Assembly (NCBI GenBank): GCA_964606665.1
Contig: CAZSHS010000004.1
Span: forward strand, 62,001 to 126,000
Reading direction: 5' to 3'
DNA length: 64,000 nt
DNA from: Aved-18 sp964606665
Lineage (GTDB): Bacteria; Cyanobacteriota; Vampirovibrionia; Obscuribacterales; Obscuribacteraceae
Part shown: piece by piece, positions 1 through 10,018 of the stretch
Layout of the letters: each line of letters opens with the position of its first letter
How positions within the stretch are numbered: position 1 is the first letter of the stretch
The notes under the pieces: model-generated
Database searches by the model: none
What the model saw: the letters and a program-made list of their open reading frames with translations, nothing else
Told to the model about the DNA's origin: nothing
Position numbers and translations under genes: made by a program

Positions 1-477
1 GCATGCCCCAAAACCAAAATTGAGGTATTGATTCCAGATTTTGTAGGCAACTGGGATGCACTAAATATTGTGCTCGATGCCAAACCTGATGTTTTGAATC
101 ACAACATAGAAACAGTCCCACGACTCTATCTAAGAGTGCGACCACAAGGCAAATTCGTGCGCAGTTTGGAACTTTTGAAAATAGCTAAAGAAAAAGGCTT
201 TGTCACCAAATCTGGTATCATGCTTGGACTGGGCGAAACGAAAGACGAAGTGATTGACACCATGAAGGCCTGGCGCAAATCAGGAGTTGATCTAGTAACA
301 CTAGGACAATACATGCAGCCGACTTTGAATCATTTACCAGTGGACAGATTCGTCACTCCCGAAGAGTTCGAAGAGTTCAAAGCAATAGGTCTTGAACTTG
401 GATTCAAAAATGTTTTCTCTGGACCACTTGTGCGCAGTAGCTATCACGCTTTCGAACAAGCTGCCGAAGTAATCTAG
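1..477 (+). CDS. lipA: Lipoyl synthase, C-terminal part (5' end outside window)
   Basis: The reading frame is open from base 1 and codes for the last 158 residues of a radical-SAM lipoyl synthase, which inserts two sulfurs into protein-bound octanoyl groups to make the lipoyl cofactor of 2-oxoacid dehydrogenases and the glycine cleavage system. The stretch IPDFVGNWDAL, then DVLNHNIETVPRLY, GIMLGLGE and the end motif with GPLVRSSYHA are classic LipA signatures. The CxxxCxxC radical-SAM motif must lie upstream of the window, so I cannot verify it. The call is secure from these motifs; only completeness is unknown. Confidence 0.95.
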   Translation, partial: ACPKTKIEVLIPDFVGNWDALNIVLDAKPDVLNHNIETVPRLYLRVRPQGKFVRSLELLKIAKEKGFVTKSGIMLGLGETKDEVIDTMKAWRKSGVDLVTLGQYMQPTLNHLPVDRFVTPEEFEEFKAIGLELGFKNVFSGPLVRSSYHAFEQAAEVI

Positions 478-491
478 TTTTTAGACCCTGT

Positions 492-1736
492 CTAGAACAA
501 GACCTGACCAGGATTGTTCAAACTGGTACTGACTTGGTTTACTTGACCGACTTGATTAACTTGCCCAGGAAGAGCATGAATGCCGGTTTCCATCAAAATA
601 GTCTGGGCTATGTCATGCACTGCACTGGTTCTGTCGAGCTGATAACGAGAAGGCAAAGTGAGATTGCCCAGTTCTTTGCGCGTGCGCATGGTCAGTGCAA
701 TTGGAATGATGTCTTCAGGCGCTTTAATGGCATGTGCAAGACCTTCCTGACACAACAAATTGGCAGTGCCCAGTTCTTGTGGCATGGGCTCAGTGATCAT
801 ATCTATAGCCAGTGGTAATTTGCGTGCCACGGCTTCAAAAGTTGTAAGACCGCCAGCTTTAGTAACCATCAGGTCGCATGCAGTCATGAGATCCGACATT
901 CGATCGTGGAAAGGAAGTACGGCGGTTGGATGCTTAGATTTTGCCGAAAGCTCCGTCGCTTTTGCATAAAGCTCTTGATTTTGACCGCACAAGAAAATGA
1001 CTTGCATGCGTCTATCGACGTAATTTAGAGCCTCGTAAACAGATAAGATATTGCCGCCACCAGCCCAGCCAGAGTTCAAACACAAAGTAGGCAGGTCGGG
1101 TGAAAGACCCATACGGGTGCGGAATTCTTCTGGGGTAAAACTAACTGGCTTGCTGAAATCGGGGTGAACAGGCATGCCCAGTACTTTGATTTTATTAGGG
1201 TCAATTCCGTATTTAATAAGAGTAGCTTTGCCCAGGTCGTTTGGAACAATGGTCATGTCTGCATCGGGACAGGCCCAGCCACTCCAGAAATCGCCATTGG
1301 GGTCAGTCACTACAGTAATAAGTTTGGTCTTGCCGGCGCGACCAGTGTCTTGGATGGCGCGAGCTAAGTAGTGGTTGCTCATTGGATGAACTGACACTAT
1401 GACGTCGGCGTTGATTTCTTCAAGCAGTGAAGTCAAGTAGGGCTTTGCCAATCGATAGCCCAATTCTGAGTTATTTGGCTTGGTGTTTTCAATGAACCAG
1501 TAGTAGTACTTCATTCCTGCCTGATTGTGACGCAGCAGGTAGTTGTAGAACTCGACGAAGTAACGGTTTACGGGATGGCTTTTTTCGACAATGTTTTCGA
1601 CTAAAAGCTCGGGCTTCACAATGCTCGAACTAATTGAATTCATCGATTCGCGCAAAGCGGCTTCGATTGCTTCAGAGGCGCTACGGTGACCGCCGCCAGT
1701 ATCAGAAAAAAACAAACAGATTCTTGACTTCTTCAT
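492..1736 (-). CDS. GT28-type diacylglycerol glycosyltransferase (MGDG synthase-like)
   Basis: 414 aa. The N-terminus (FFSDTGGGHRSASEAI) carries the GGGH acceptor-side signature of monogalactosyl- and monoglucosyl-diacylglycerol synthases, and the C-terminal half (LNSGWAGGGN, then VTKAGGLTTFEA) is the UDP-sugar binding half of this GT-B family. It probably transfers a sugar from UDP-hexose to diacylglycerol at the inner membrane face, making a glycolipid. Galactose or glucose cannot be chosen from sequence. The last ~25 residues are a low-complexity tail with the hexapeptide GQVNQV twice in tandem, not part of the fold. Convergent with lipA and divergent from the hydrolase at 1881. Anything from MGDG synthase to UgtP-like processive enzymes is possible. 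Confidence 0.8.
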   Translation of the reverse strand: MKKSRICLFFSDTGGGHRSASEAIEAALRESMNSISSSIVKPELLVENIVEKSHPVNRYFVEFYNYLLRHNQAGMKYYYWFIENTKPNNSELGYRLAKPYLTSLLEEINADVIVSVHPMSNHYLARAIQDTGRAGKTKLITVVTDPNGDFWSGWACPDADMTIVPNDLGKATLIKYGIDPNKIKVLGMPVHPDFSKPVSFTPEEFRTRMGLSPDLPTLCLNSGWAGGGNILSVYEALNYVDRRMQVIFLCGQNQELYAKATELSAKSKHPTAVLPFHDRMSDLMTACDLMVTKAGGLTTFEAVARKLPLAIDMITEPMPQELGTANLLCQEGLAHAIKAPEDIIPIALTMRTRKELGNLTLPSRYQLDRTSAVHDIAQTILMETGIHALPGQVNQVGQVNQVSTSLNNPGQVLF

Positions 1737-1880
1737 AAGTTATTTGCTGGTAAATCCTTTAAAGTTTGTTTACAGAAATGATGCAGAATTTGTTAGATTA
1801 AGTAAACAGAGAAGAAGCTTTTCTACAATTTATATGACATTTCTATCTGAAAATTATAGTTCACGAATTTAAAAGGCATC

Positions 1881-3377
1881 ATGAAAAATAGCACCCTCTT
1901 CAAAAGTAAAAGACAGGCAGTGAATGCTTTAATGGCAAGCACTTTGATGTCCTTCTGTGCCTTTATGCCCGTGCTTGCTGAAGATTCGCGCTTGACATCG
2001 AAAGGTGCGGAAATAAATGTCTTAGCTAATGACTCAAAAAATTCTTCCTTATCGAATACAACTCAGACACTCAGCTCAGAATACAAACTGCCACCACTCA
2101 ATTCTAAATTCTTGAAGAAGGAAGCCAAGGGGGTTGAGTTCTATCAATATGACGAAACTCCACTTGGTGATCGCAAGCCTCTTTTAATGGTCCATGGCCT
2201 GCGCGGAGAGTTCATGCCCTATTTTCGTTGGCAGCATGTGGTTGGACATATCACCAAAGATAGTGGCATAAATAGTACATACAAAGTTTTTCTCGCTCGC
2301 TATCCCACGCTTACTCGGGTGAAAACTACTGTTCCGGCATTTCGTGATCAGCTTGTAAGGCTTTACGATGCTTGCGGGCAAAAACCAATCACTATGGTTG
2401 CGCTTAGTATGGGCGGTAACGTGGCCTATGAAGCGATGGTTGTACCTGAGATATCAGACAAAGTCAAAGTTCTACTGGCTATGGGAACCATGTTCCATGG
2501 CTCGCCCCTTTTCTCTTCCGATTGGATGCAATACAGCATCTATAAAAGATTATCCTGGCCGTGGACTCGAATTGATCACAGCCTGGCGCTCAAACTTTAT
2601 TTCGACCGCAACGAAAATCTATTGCAAGACTTTGCCTGGGATGACATAGATGGTGCAGTGCCTATTTGGGCAGGAAAATTCAAATCAAGATTATTGCTTG
2701 GACCCAAAGGTGAAATATCGAGTGCTAATTCTATTAATACTCGATTGAAAGAATTGAACGAGAAGACCAAGCATGTCAAAAACAAGGTCATCGCATATGG
2801 TGGCTACTTGCTCAATCCATATCTGGAGCCGACTGCTCTTCGATATATCGAAAACACTGTCACTTATCCATATACATTTTTTACCACCAAAATGCCTGCG
2901 CACTTGGCTCGCGAACATCCAGCTCTTGGACTTCTAAATCGCGATATTGCAGCCGTGCAAATCAATCCTGATTTGAAACACAGTGCCAAAACTCCCTTTT
3001 TCTACGCTCTAAATGATGGAATCACTCCAATTTCAAGCGCGCTCTTTTTGCCCGAAGAGACTATGCGATCGGTATATGTTGTAGATGAAAAAAATGTGGC
3101 TGCTCTCATTGGCAAGACCGACGTGAGAAGAGCAAGAGCATTTAAAAATATCGATCACCTGACTTTTATAGACGCCAAGCGTCCACTGGGAACGTCTCCT
3201 AAGCTAAGAGATGAATTGAATCCTGATGCAGAAGAAAAACATATTTTTGACTGGATTAGAGCAGACTTGTTGCACGAGGGTAAAGACGGCCACGACGACT
3301 CGCAAATCGTGCAAAAGATTGTAGACGCCGAAGACAAGGCCACAAGCCCAAAACCACCGATTGATCTGATAAAATAA
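1881..3377 (+). CDS. Exported alpha/beta hydrolase (lipase/esterase-like)
   Basis: 498 aa with a signal peptide at about residues 12-34 ending VLA. The core is an alpha/beta hydrolase: an HG oxyanion motif (MVHGLRGE, residues 103-110), a nucleophile elbow ALSMGGN with Ser176, and late acidic and histidine candidates in NDGITPI and NIDHLTF. The layout resembles secreted triacylglycerol lipases or PGAP1-like esterases, but the substrate cannot be told. The ATG is preceded by AAAAGG at a good distance. It ends eight bases before the tRNA-Arg gene. Exported hydrolase is well supported; lipase activity is inference. Confidence 0.75.
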   Translation: MKNSTLFKSKRQAVNALMASTLMSFCAFMPVLAEDSRLTSKGAEINVLANDSKNSSLSNTTQTLSSEYKLPPLNSKFLKKEAKGVEFYQYDETPLGDRKPLLMVHGLRGEFMPYFRWQHVVGHITKDSGINSTYKVFLARYPTLTRVKTTVPAFRDQLVRLYDACGQKPITMVALSMGGNVAYEAMVVPEISDKVKVLLAMGTMFHGSPLFSSDWMQYSIYKRLSWPWTRIDHSLALKLYFDRNENLLQDFAWDDIDGAVPIWAGKFKSRLLLGPKGEISSANSINTRLKELNEKTKHVKNKVIAYGGYLLNPYLEPTALRYIENTVTYPYTFFTTKMPAHLAREHPALGLLNRDIAAVQINPDLKHSAKTPFFYALNDGITPISSALFLPEETMRSVYVVDEKNVAALIGKTDVRRARAFKNIDHLTFIDAKRPLGTSPKLRDELNPDAEEKHIFDWIRADLLHEGKDGHDDSQIVQKIVDAEDKATSPKPPIDLIK

Positions 3378-3385
3378 GCGGGTAC

Positions 3386-3459
3386 GTGCCCGTAGCTCAG
3401 ATGGATAGAGCGTCGGTCTCCGAAGCCGAAGGCCTCGAGTTCGAATCTCGACGGGCACA
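3386..3459 (+). tRNA. tRNA-Arg (anticodon CCG)
   Basis: A full cloverleaf can be folded by eye. The acceptor stem GTGCCCG pairs with CGGGCAC, the D-arm is GCTC/GAGC, the anticodon stem TCGGT/GCCGA encloses loop CTCCGAA with anticodon CCG, and the T-arm is TCGAG/CTCGA around TTCGAAT. The discriminator base is A and the 3' CCA is not encoded. It reads the arginine codon CGG. It sits between the hydrolase gene and addB on the same strand and may be cotranscribed with them. Confidence 0.95.
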
Positions 3460-3491
3460 ATTTCATTCGCTCCGCAAAGTATAAACAAGAT

Positions 3492-6400
3492 TTGGCCAAA
3501 GCCGAAATTTTAATTGGACCTTACCGCTCAGGCAAAACAAAATGTCTGGTTAGCGAGCTTATGCGCAGAACCAAACCGGCATTGCAGGCTGGCTCTGAAG
3601 TCTGGCTAATTGTGCCGTCAAAGCGCTATGAAAAGTTTATCAAAAGTTTGATTGTGCAAAATATGAAAGAGTCCGACATCAAAGTGATGGCTGGGCTTCG
3701 AATTTTTGCTTTCTACGACATGTGCGCTTCTATCTTGCGCCGCTCTTTGGTGTCTTTCAAGCTTATTCCCGAATCTCTCAGAGCCACGGTCGTCGGGCGC
3801 GCCATGAGCAATTTGCAAAAACGTGGAGAATTGCAAAACCTGGAGCCGGTGTCCGAATTCAAAGGGACATATGCAGCCTTACTTGAATTAATTGACGAAT
3901 TTCAAAGAGCTGGACTCAGTCCCACAGACGTTATGACCAGAGTAACTGATACTGCATTTAATGAGTCGCGTTATGTAGAACTTGCTCGTATTTATGGCGA
4001 ATACTGGAATGAGCTAGATAATTTGGGTTATATCGACAGTCGTCGTTTGGCTTTTAAATGCAGAGAAGTGCTTGCTTCTGACACCGAAAACAAATTGAAT
4101 ATTGATACCATCGCTTTTGATGGATTCGATCGTTTCAACAAGTTGCAGATGGGGGTTTTTAGTGAGTTGGCACCCCATGCTGATAATTTGAAAATAGTCT
4201 TCGATTACGACGAAAACGACCCTGAAAATGTTCAATATATCTGGAAGGGGGCAAACCATTCTGATTTGATTGAAAGTTTTCCGCAGGCAGAAAAAAGAGT
4301 ATTCAGTAAAGACCCGCTTTTGCAAGCTCCGATTGAATGTTTTAAAACGGTCGACCGTGCTTTTGAAATGGACCATGTTGTGCGTTTGGTCAAAGACGCT
4401 ATGGTTAATGAAGAAATCGAAGGCTCTGAGATTCTTGTGCTTGTGCCATCCATGCGCAAATACCGAGCAAGCCTTGAAACTGCGTTTGTAGATGCAAGCT
4501 TGCCTTATTTCATAGATGACACAGTCGATTTGAAAAGTCAGCCTGTAGTGCAGCATGTAATAAAGCTACTGCGTTTGCACAAAGACAATTTTAAAAGAGC
4601 CGACTTGCTCAGTATCTTGCGAAGTATTTATTTTAAAGCTGCAGCTTATGAATTAAGCGTTGAAGAAATAGAAAAATTAATCGAGCTTTCTTACACAAAA
4701 AAAACTGTCGAAGGCGCAAATGAATGGTTGAACCTAGCTCATGAAGTTGGGATTAAATCTAAACTAAAAAAATTATTCGATCATTTGACACCACCTCAAG
4801 GTCATAAAACTCTGACTGAAATGGTGGCATTTTGCGAAGATGTTTTAGAGCGTGTATTTGATATAGAAGAGATTAAGGTTCTAGCTGAGTTAAATCCACA
4901 AGCAGCTTGGGTAGTGGATAGATCGTTATTCGAGTTGCGCAATTGTCTTGCTTCTTTTGTAACTGAAGATTCTATTTTAAGTGATGCATCAGAATCCAAA
5001 ACCGAGCACATCGTTAAATACGACTATGCCGCATTCGATGAAAAGCTTTTGCATGCAATTGAGCGCGCTAATTTTAGAAGAGTCGAAACTTCCATTAAGC
5101 CAGTCACCATTTGTTCGTTTGATTTTGCTCCAAACAGACTTTACCAGAAAGTCTTTATAGCCGGTCTGGTTGAAGGCGATTTTCCAAGGGCTAAGCGCAA
5201 TAAAGGTTTTGTTACCACAGAAGAAGAAAAAAACTGGGAGCGCTTTGGCATCAAGATAGAAAGTTTGCGCTCACACCCTTCCTTTGAAACTGGCATGTTC
5301 CACTCTCTTTTGGATAGAGCTGTGAATAAAACTGTCATTAGCCACCCGATGTGGGATCAGGATGGAGAAGAAAAACTACCTTCATTTATTTTGGCAAGTG
5401 AGCCAGAAAAATATCAAATCAAAGAATTACTACCACTTGTCGATGGGCTGGAAAAGCCAATTTCTGTTCGAAGCAGAATAGCATCTCTTTTTAATTCTGG
5501 CTTGCGTGATCAAATAAATCACCCGAGTCTTTTTGATACCATTCAAGAATTGCAAGAATCTATTTCTATGTTACTTGCAAGACAGGAAGCTCAGAGCGAC
5601 AGTCGCTATAACGGCAATTTAGAGGAGCTTGTTCAGACTGGCACCATGAGTGTAAATGTGCCTGAATTTTTTAGCGCCTCGCGCTTAAACGATTATGGAA
5701 AATGCCCATTTAGATATTGGGTCAATCATATGCTTGCCATAAATCCCATTGAAGAGCCCGAACTTAAGCTCGACACAAGAGATCTCGGACAGGCTTATCA
5801 CAAAGTGCTTGAAGTTTTTTATCAGGGCATTATTCAAGATAATATTTGTCTGAATTGTGTGGAGCAGTCGCAAATAGATTCGCGTCTTTCTAAAGCAATT
5901 GAAGTGGGCATGAAATGGCTCGAAGACAATACTAATGCTTTGGGGCAAGAGTTCTGGCCTTTTCAAAAACGTGAAATGACATTTCGAATCGAGCGTTTTG
6001 TGTGCAAAGAAATAGAGCGTCTGCACAAAGACAAAGATGGTTCTACACCGCTTAAAGTGGAAGCCTCTTTTGGCATGGATAATGTGCCACCACTAGTATT
6101 GAGTGATCACAAAACTACTGTAAAGCTAAGAGGCAAAATAGATCGCATAGATGCAATTGGCAATAACTGTCCTGCCCATTTGCCTGCGCAATCGCTTATA
6201 CACGGACCGCTCAAAGTTATTGATTATAAGTCTAGCTCTGCTGCCATCAGCGAAAAAGAGGCGCAATATGGTCGCAATATCCAGTTGCCTGTTTATGCAA
6301 TGGCTTGCATGAAAGTGCTTTATCCAGGCGAAAAGGTGAATACCGGCAATTATTTGAGTATCACCTCTGGAAAATCAATTGGTAAACTGGATTTCGATAA

Positions 6401-6602
6401 AGAAAAGAAAAATCCCGAAGATCCAAAATTGTTAGATTTAACTGAAGATAAAATCTTGTCATTCAAAAAGGGCATGAGTAAAGGTAATTTTTCTGTCAGA
6501 CCAAACGGCAGCGATGTTTGCAAATCTTGCGATCATGCAAGAATTTGTCGTATCCCCGAATTATCCGCGGCAGTCTCAAGCGGAGCGGAGGAGACAGAAT
6601 AG
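3492..6602 (+). CDS. addB: AddB-like ATP-dependent helicase/nuclease subunit
   Basis: 1036 aa from a TTG start. Walker A GPYRSGKT is at residues 9-16. The C-terminal third is a PD-(D/E)XK nuclease (GKIDRID, then VIDYKSSS). Four cysteines, C738, C1010, C1013 and C1019, reproduce the C...CxxCx5C iron-sulfur staple known for AddB nucleases. With AddA it would process double-strand breaks to 3' tails for RecA. The stop codon overlaps the addA GTG by one base (TAGTG), so the two are translationally coupled. The TTG start directly precedes the beta strand leading into Walker A, and no better start is seen before the tRNA. Confidence 0.88.
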   Translation: MAKAEILIGPYRSGKTKCLVSELMRRTKPALQAGSEVWLIVPSKRYEKFIKSLIVQNMKESDIKVMAGLRIFAFYDMCASILRRSLVSFKLIPESLRATVVGRAMSNLQKRGELQNLEPVSEFKGTYAALLELIDEFQRAGLSPTDVMTRVTDTAFNESRYVELARIYGEYWNELDNLGYIDSRRLAFKCREVLASDTENKLNIDTIAFDGFDRFNKLQMGVFSELAPHADNLKIVFDYDENDPENVQYIWKGANHSDLIESFPQAEKRVFSKDPLLQAPIECFKTVDRAFEMDHVVRLVKDAMVNEEIEGSEILVLVPSMRKYRASLETAFVDASLPYFIDDTVDLKSQPVVQHVIKLLRLHKDNFKRADLLSILRSIYFKAAAYELSVEEIEKLIELSYTKKTVEGANEWLNLAHEVGIKSKLKKLFDHLTPPQGHKTLTEMVAFCEDVLERVFDIEEIKVLAELNPQAAWVVDRSLFELRNCLASFVTEDSILSDASESKTEHIVKYDYAAFDEKLLHAIERANFRRVETSIKPVTICSFDFAPNRLYQKVFIAGLVEGDFPRAKRNKGFVTTEEEKNWERFGIKIESLRSHPSFETGMFHSLLDRAVNKTVISHPMWDQDGEEKLPSFILASEPEKYQIKELLPLVDGLEKPISVRSRIASLFNSGLRDQINHPSLFDTIQELQESISMLLARQEAQSDSRYNGNLEELVQTGTMSVNVPEFFSASRLNDYGKCPFRYWVNHMLAINPIEEPELKLDTRDLGQAYHKVLEVFYQGIIQDNICLNCVEQSQIDSRLSKAIEVGMKWLEDNTNALGQEFWPFQKREMTFRIERFVCKEIERLHKDKDGSTPLKVEASFGMDNVPPLVLSDHKTTVKLRGKIDRIDAIGNNCPAHLPAQSLIHGPLKVIDYKSSSAAISEKEAQYGRNIQLPVYAMACMKVLYPGEKVNTGNYLSITSGKSIGKLDFDKEKKNPEDPKLLDLTEDKILSFKKGMSKGNFSVRPNGSDVCKSCDHARICRIPELSAAVSSGAEETE

Positions 6603-9600
6603 TGTCAAACATAAATTCTGCCACCACCTCAAATACCGGACTAACTGAGCAGCAAGCTCACGCTGCTTATAGCATCGACAAAAACATGCTTGTGTCGGCT
6701 GGCGCAGGTTCAGGCAAAACGCATGTGCTGGTCGAGCGTTATGTAGAGATATTAAAACAGAACGCAGAGCTAAATCTCAATAATCTAATTGCTGTTACTT
6801 TCACTCGCAAAGCTGCAGCCGAAATGAAATCGCGGTTGAAGCTTAAATTTAAGAAATTAGCCGAGCAAAACAAAGAAAGCGGCGAGCTTGAAAAGTCACT
6901 TCGTTGGACCAAGTTTTTGGGTGAGATTGATTCGGCACGAATAGGCACTATTCACTCACTGTGCGAGTCTATTTTGAAAACTTTTGCAAGTGATGCAAAG
7001 CTCGATCCACAGTTTGAAATTTTTGATGAGGTCGAGCGAGCAGATTTAGTTATTGAGTCTATTGATAAATCATTTCAGATGGCAAGCGATAAGCAATTGC
7101 CTGAAGCTCAACTACTGGTTGATTTAAATTTCGAAGAAGTGCGCACCCTTTTGCAAAAGGCAATGCTCTCTGGTGCTGAGTTCAGGCAAGCGCTTGAGAA
7201 AATGCAACACAAAGATCGCTCAAGTCTATTGCAGCATCTAAATAGCTGGCGTCACTATATGCAGTGCCAGATAATGCGCGAAGTGGTATCTCATGCAAGT
7301 TGGACTCGCTCACATTTGGATATGAGTCAAATTACTGTGAGCGGAAATCTCGAAGACCAGCGCTTAAGTTATATTCGGACTATAGAGGCTATCCATCAAG
7401 GTCTTCAAAGCGACGATTTGCATCACGACCACAAAAAATCGGCTGAAATCTGGAGCTTGTTCAGGTTATTTGATGATGTAAATCTGCGCATCGGCGGCAA
7501 TAAAGATGACGCCAAAGCAGTAAAAGATTGTCTGCGCACTATGCGCGAGCTGGTCAAATTGCGCATTGGTGATTTGCCAAGCGAAATTACAGAAGATATG
7601 ATGCCCGGACTTGAATCTATCGAATGGTTCGTCAGTCTCTATAATCAAGCTCGTCTTTTGTACGAAAAAGAAAAATCACACCTGGTCAAACTAGACTATG
7701 ATGATTTGATAGGTAAAACTCTAAGCCTTCTTCAGAGTGCAAACTCACCTGCAAAGGAGTATTTTTCAAACACAACACACGCCATTTTGGTAGACGAGTT
7801 TCAGGATACAAACAAGATTCAGTCACAGTTCGTCGGACTATTAGCTGGTCCCAACACACGCATGTTTGTGATTGGCGATGAGAAACAATCTATTTATAAG
7901 TTTCAAGGTTCAGACGTATCTACTTTTAACGAGTGGAAATCTTTTTATTCTGACCCAGAAAAAGAGTCGCACGAATTGACGCGTCTTTCAATGTCATTTC
8001 GCAGTCATCCTAACTTAGTCGGATTCGTCAATTATGTTTTTGAGCGACTCTTAATCAGTCAAGACGATAAAGACAAAGCCTCTTATTTAGCGCGCTTTGA
8101 TGCACTAGACCCGTTCAGGCAAAAGGCATTGGAAGAAGAGCCCTCGAATATAAATCTAGTAATCGTTGACACTAATTGCGATTATTTGGATTCACCTTTT
8201 GCAGAAAGGAAATATTTGGAAGCCGCGGCGGTGGCACGTTGGATTCAAGAAAAAGTGAATTCAAAAGCACCTTTGTTAAATGCTGCAGGCGAAGTGACAC
8301 GCACACTTCGCTATGGTGACTTTGCTGTATTGCTCTCACGCAATAGCGACTTTACTGCAATTGAATGGGGGCTTGCTCGCTATGGCATACCTTTTAGTAC
8401 TTATGCAGGGACTGGATTTTTTAAGCGCCAAGAAATTCTTGATTTGGAAAACTTGCTTCGATTCCTGGGTAATCAAAAAGACAGTCACTCTCTTTTAGGT
8501 ATTTTGCGCTCACCTTTGTTTGGTATAGCAGACGATATTATTCATGAAATTGCTCAAAAACCAAATTGTCAAACTGGATTGTGGCAAGCTGTACAAACTG
8601 CATGCGACTCAGAAGACAGACACAAGTATGAGCTTTTGCCGCGAGCAGTAAGATCTCTTCGCCGTATGATTCAAGATGCTCGTCACATGCCGGTCGGCGA
8701 CTTGCTAGCTTCTGTAATTAGACAAACTGGTTATGATTTGGTTTTGCTTGCCAGCTCTAAAAATGCAAACGGTCTGCAAAAATCGCGCAACTTGTGGAAG
8801 CTAGTTTCTCTTGCCAAAGATCAAGAAGAGCTATCCTGTCTTGAATTTGCCGAGCGTCTGGCACTAATGCGCGAATTTTCGCAGCGCGAATCTGACACTC
8901 CTATTGGTACTACCGATTCGGTCAAAATAATGACCATTCACGCATCTAAAGGTCTTGAGTTTCCAGCTATCTGTTTGCCTAATTTTTCTAATAAAATAAG
9001 CAGGCCAAAAGATCGATTTTTATTTGGATCGCACTATGGCTTTGCTCTAAACACTGTGCGCGACGACGATGATAAATGCCCCTGGTGGAAATATGCCCAG
9101 ACCATCGAGGGTGAGATGGATGCTGCCGAGCGCAGACGTCTTTTGTATGTGGCTATGACTAGAGCCCGCGACTATCTTGGAATCTTTTTAGAACAGACTA
9201 ATACGACCAAAGTATCTTTTCGCGTTTGGATGGCAGAGGCATTAGGACTCGATTTCACTGCGGTGCCAAACAGTGCAGCAAGCGTGCCTGAGCTTCGGAC
9301 ATTGCGCGGCTTGAATAATACTGAAGTTAATTATCAAATCTCTGGGGTCAATGTCGAAGATCTATTAGTAGTCGAGCCTCAAGTGTTGACACCAGAGGAA
9401 ATAGAAACTCAAAAGCCAATTTGTGACTTTAGTTTGATGGAAGAGATACCAATTTCTCTAAAAGACATCACGCTCAATTTCAGAGGCGACATTCGCATCA
9501 CGCCTCACATTGAAGACGAAGAGCCGCAAGCTACAACATCTGGCGATTTTTTCCACTTGTTAATGGAACACTTGCCTGAAGATCCTAATGAATTTGTTCA

Positions 9601-10018
9601 CTCCACCTTTTCTGAGTTAGCCACTCTTCATCAGTTGGGGACAGCGCTTATTCATCCTCAGAAAAGAGACCGGGTAATTGCAGAATCGGCGGAATTGCTA
9701 AAGATATTTTTGCAAAGCGAACTGTGCCAGCATTTTAAAACCGCCAAAAAGCGTTATGCTGAATTTCCTTACATGGTGAGCCAGTCTGATTCTGTTCTAA
9801 CAAAACGCGCTGACTGTGTCTTTCTTTCCGCAGATGATAAATGGTATGTGGTCGATTTTAAAACTGACCGATTTGAATTAGCTGACTTAGAGAAGCATCG
9901 CAAACAACACGAAGAGCAAATCAAAGCCTATGCATCGGATCTCGCACTTGTAATAGGACTGCCTGTAACCCCAATTTTGTATTTCGCCCGATTAGGCAAA
10001 ACGGTTATTGTAGGTTAA
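6602..10018 (+). CDS. addA: AddA-like UvrD/RecB-family helicase-nuclease
   Basis: About 1138 aa from the GTG at 6602, chosen because it overlaps the addB stop and follows a GGAGGAG ribosome site; an in-frame ATG at 6518 lies inside addB. The superfamily 1A helicase motifs are in order: SAGAGSGKT (I), FTRKAAAEMK (Ia), VDEFQDTN (II), GDEKQSIYKFQG (III), MTIHASKGLEFP (V) and LLYVAMTRARD (VI). The C-terminus has a RecB-type nuclease site (ADCVF, then VVDFKTDR). It should unwind and degrade duplex ends as the partner of AddB. RecA lies about 4 kb away on the same strand. Confidence 0.9.
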   Translation: MSNINSATTSNTGLTEQQAHAAYSIDKNMLVSAGAGSGKTHVLVERYVEILKQNAELNLNNLIAVTFTRKAAAEMKSRLKLKFKKLAEQNKESGELEKSLRWTKFLGEIDSARIGTIHSLCESILKTFASDAKLDPQFEIFDEVERADLVIESIDKSFQMASDKQLPEAQLLVDLNFEEVRTLLQKAMLSGAEFRQALEKMQHKDRSSLLQHLNSWRHYMQCQIMREVVSHASWTRSHLDMSQITVSGNLEDQRLSYIRTIEAIHQGLQSDDLHHDHKKSAEIWSLFRLFDDVNLRIGGNKDDAKAVKDCLRTMRELVKLRIGDLPSEITEDMMPGLESIEWFVSLYNQARLLYEKEKSHLVKLDYDDLIGKTLSLLQSANSPAKEYFSNTTHAILVDEFQDTNKIQSQFVGLLAGPNTRMFVIGDEKQSIYKFQGSDVSTFNEWKSFYSDPEKESHELTRLSMSFRSHPNLVGFVNYVFERLLISQDDKDKASYLARFDALDPFRQKALEEEPSNINLVIVDTNCDYLDSPFAERKYLEAAAVARWIQEKVNSKAPLLNAAGEVTRTLRYGDFAVLLSRNSDFTAIEWGLARYGIPFSTYAGTGFFKRQEILDLENLLRFLGNQKDSHSLLGILRSPLFGIADDIIHEIAQKPNCQTGLWQAVQTACDSEDRHKYELLPRAVRSLRRMIQDARHMPVGDLLASVIRQTGYDLVLLASSKNANGLQKSRNLWKLVSLAKDQEELSCLEFAERLALMREFSQRESDTPIGTTDSVKIMTIHASKGLEFPAICLPNFSNKISRPKDRFLFGSHYGFALNTVRDDDDKCPWWKYAQTIEGEMDAAERRRLLYVAMTRARDYLGIFLEQTNTTKVSFRVWMAEALGLDFTAVPNSAASVPELRTLRGLNNTEVNYQISGVNVEDLLVVEPQVLTPEEIETQKPICDFSLMEEIPISLKDITLNFRGDIRITPHIEDEEPQATTSGDFFHLLMEHLPEDPNEFVHSTFSELATLHQLGTALIHPQKRDRVIAESAELLKIFLQSELCQHFKTAKKRYAEFPYMVSQSDSVLTKRADCVFLSADDKWYVVDFKTDRFELADLEKHRKQHEEQIKAYASDLALVIGLPVTPILYFARLGKTVIVG

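Noticed and set aside
3386..3459. tRNA-Arg as an integration site for a mobile element
   Set aside because: No integrase, no repeat of the tRNA 3' end and only housekeeping genes follow.
4014..4556. 180-codon minus-strand frame
   Set aside because: Lies wholly inside addB in antisense; addB motifs are conserved on the other strand.
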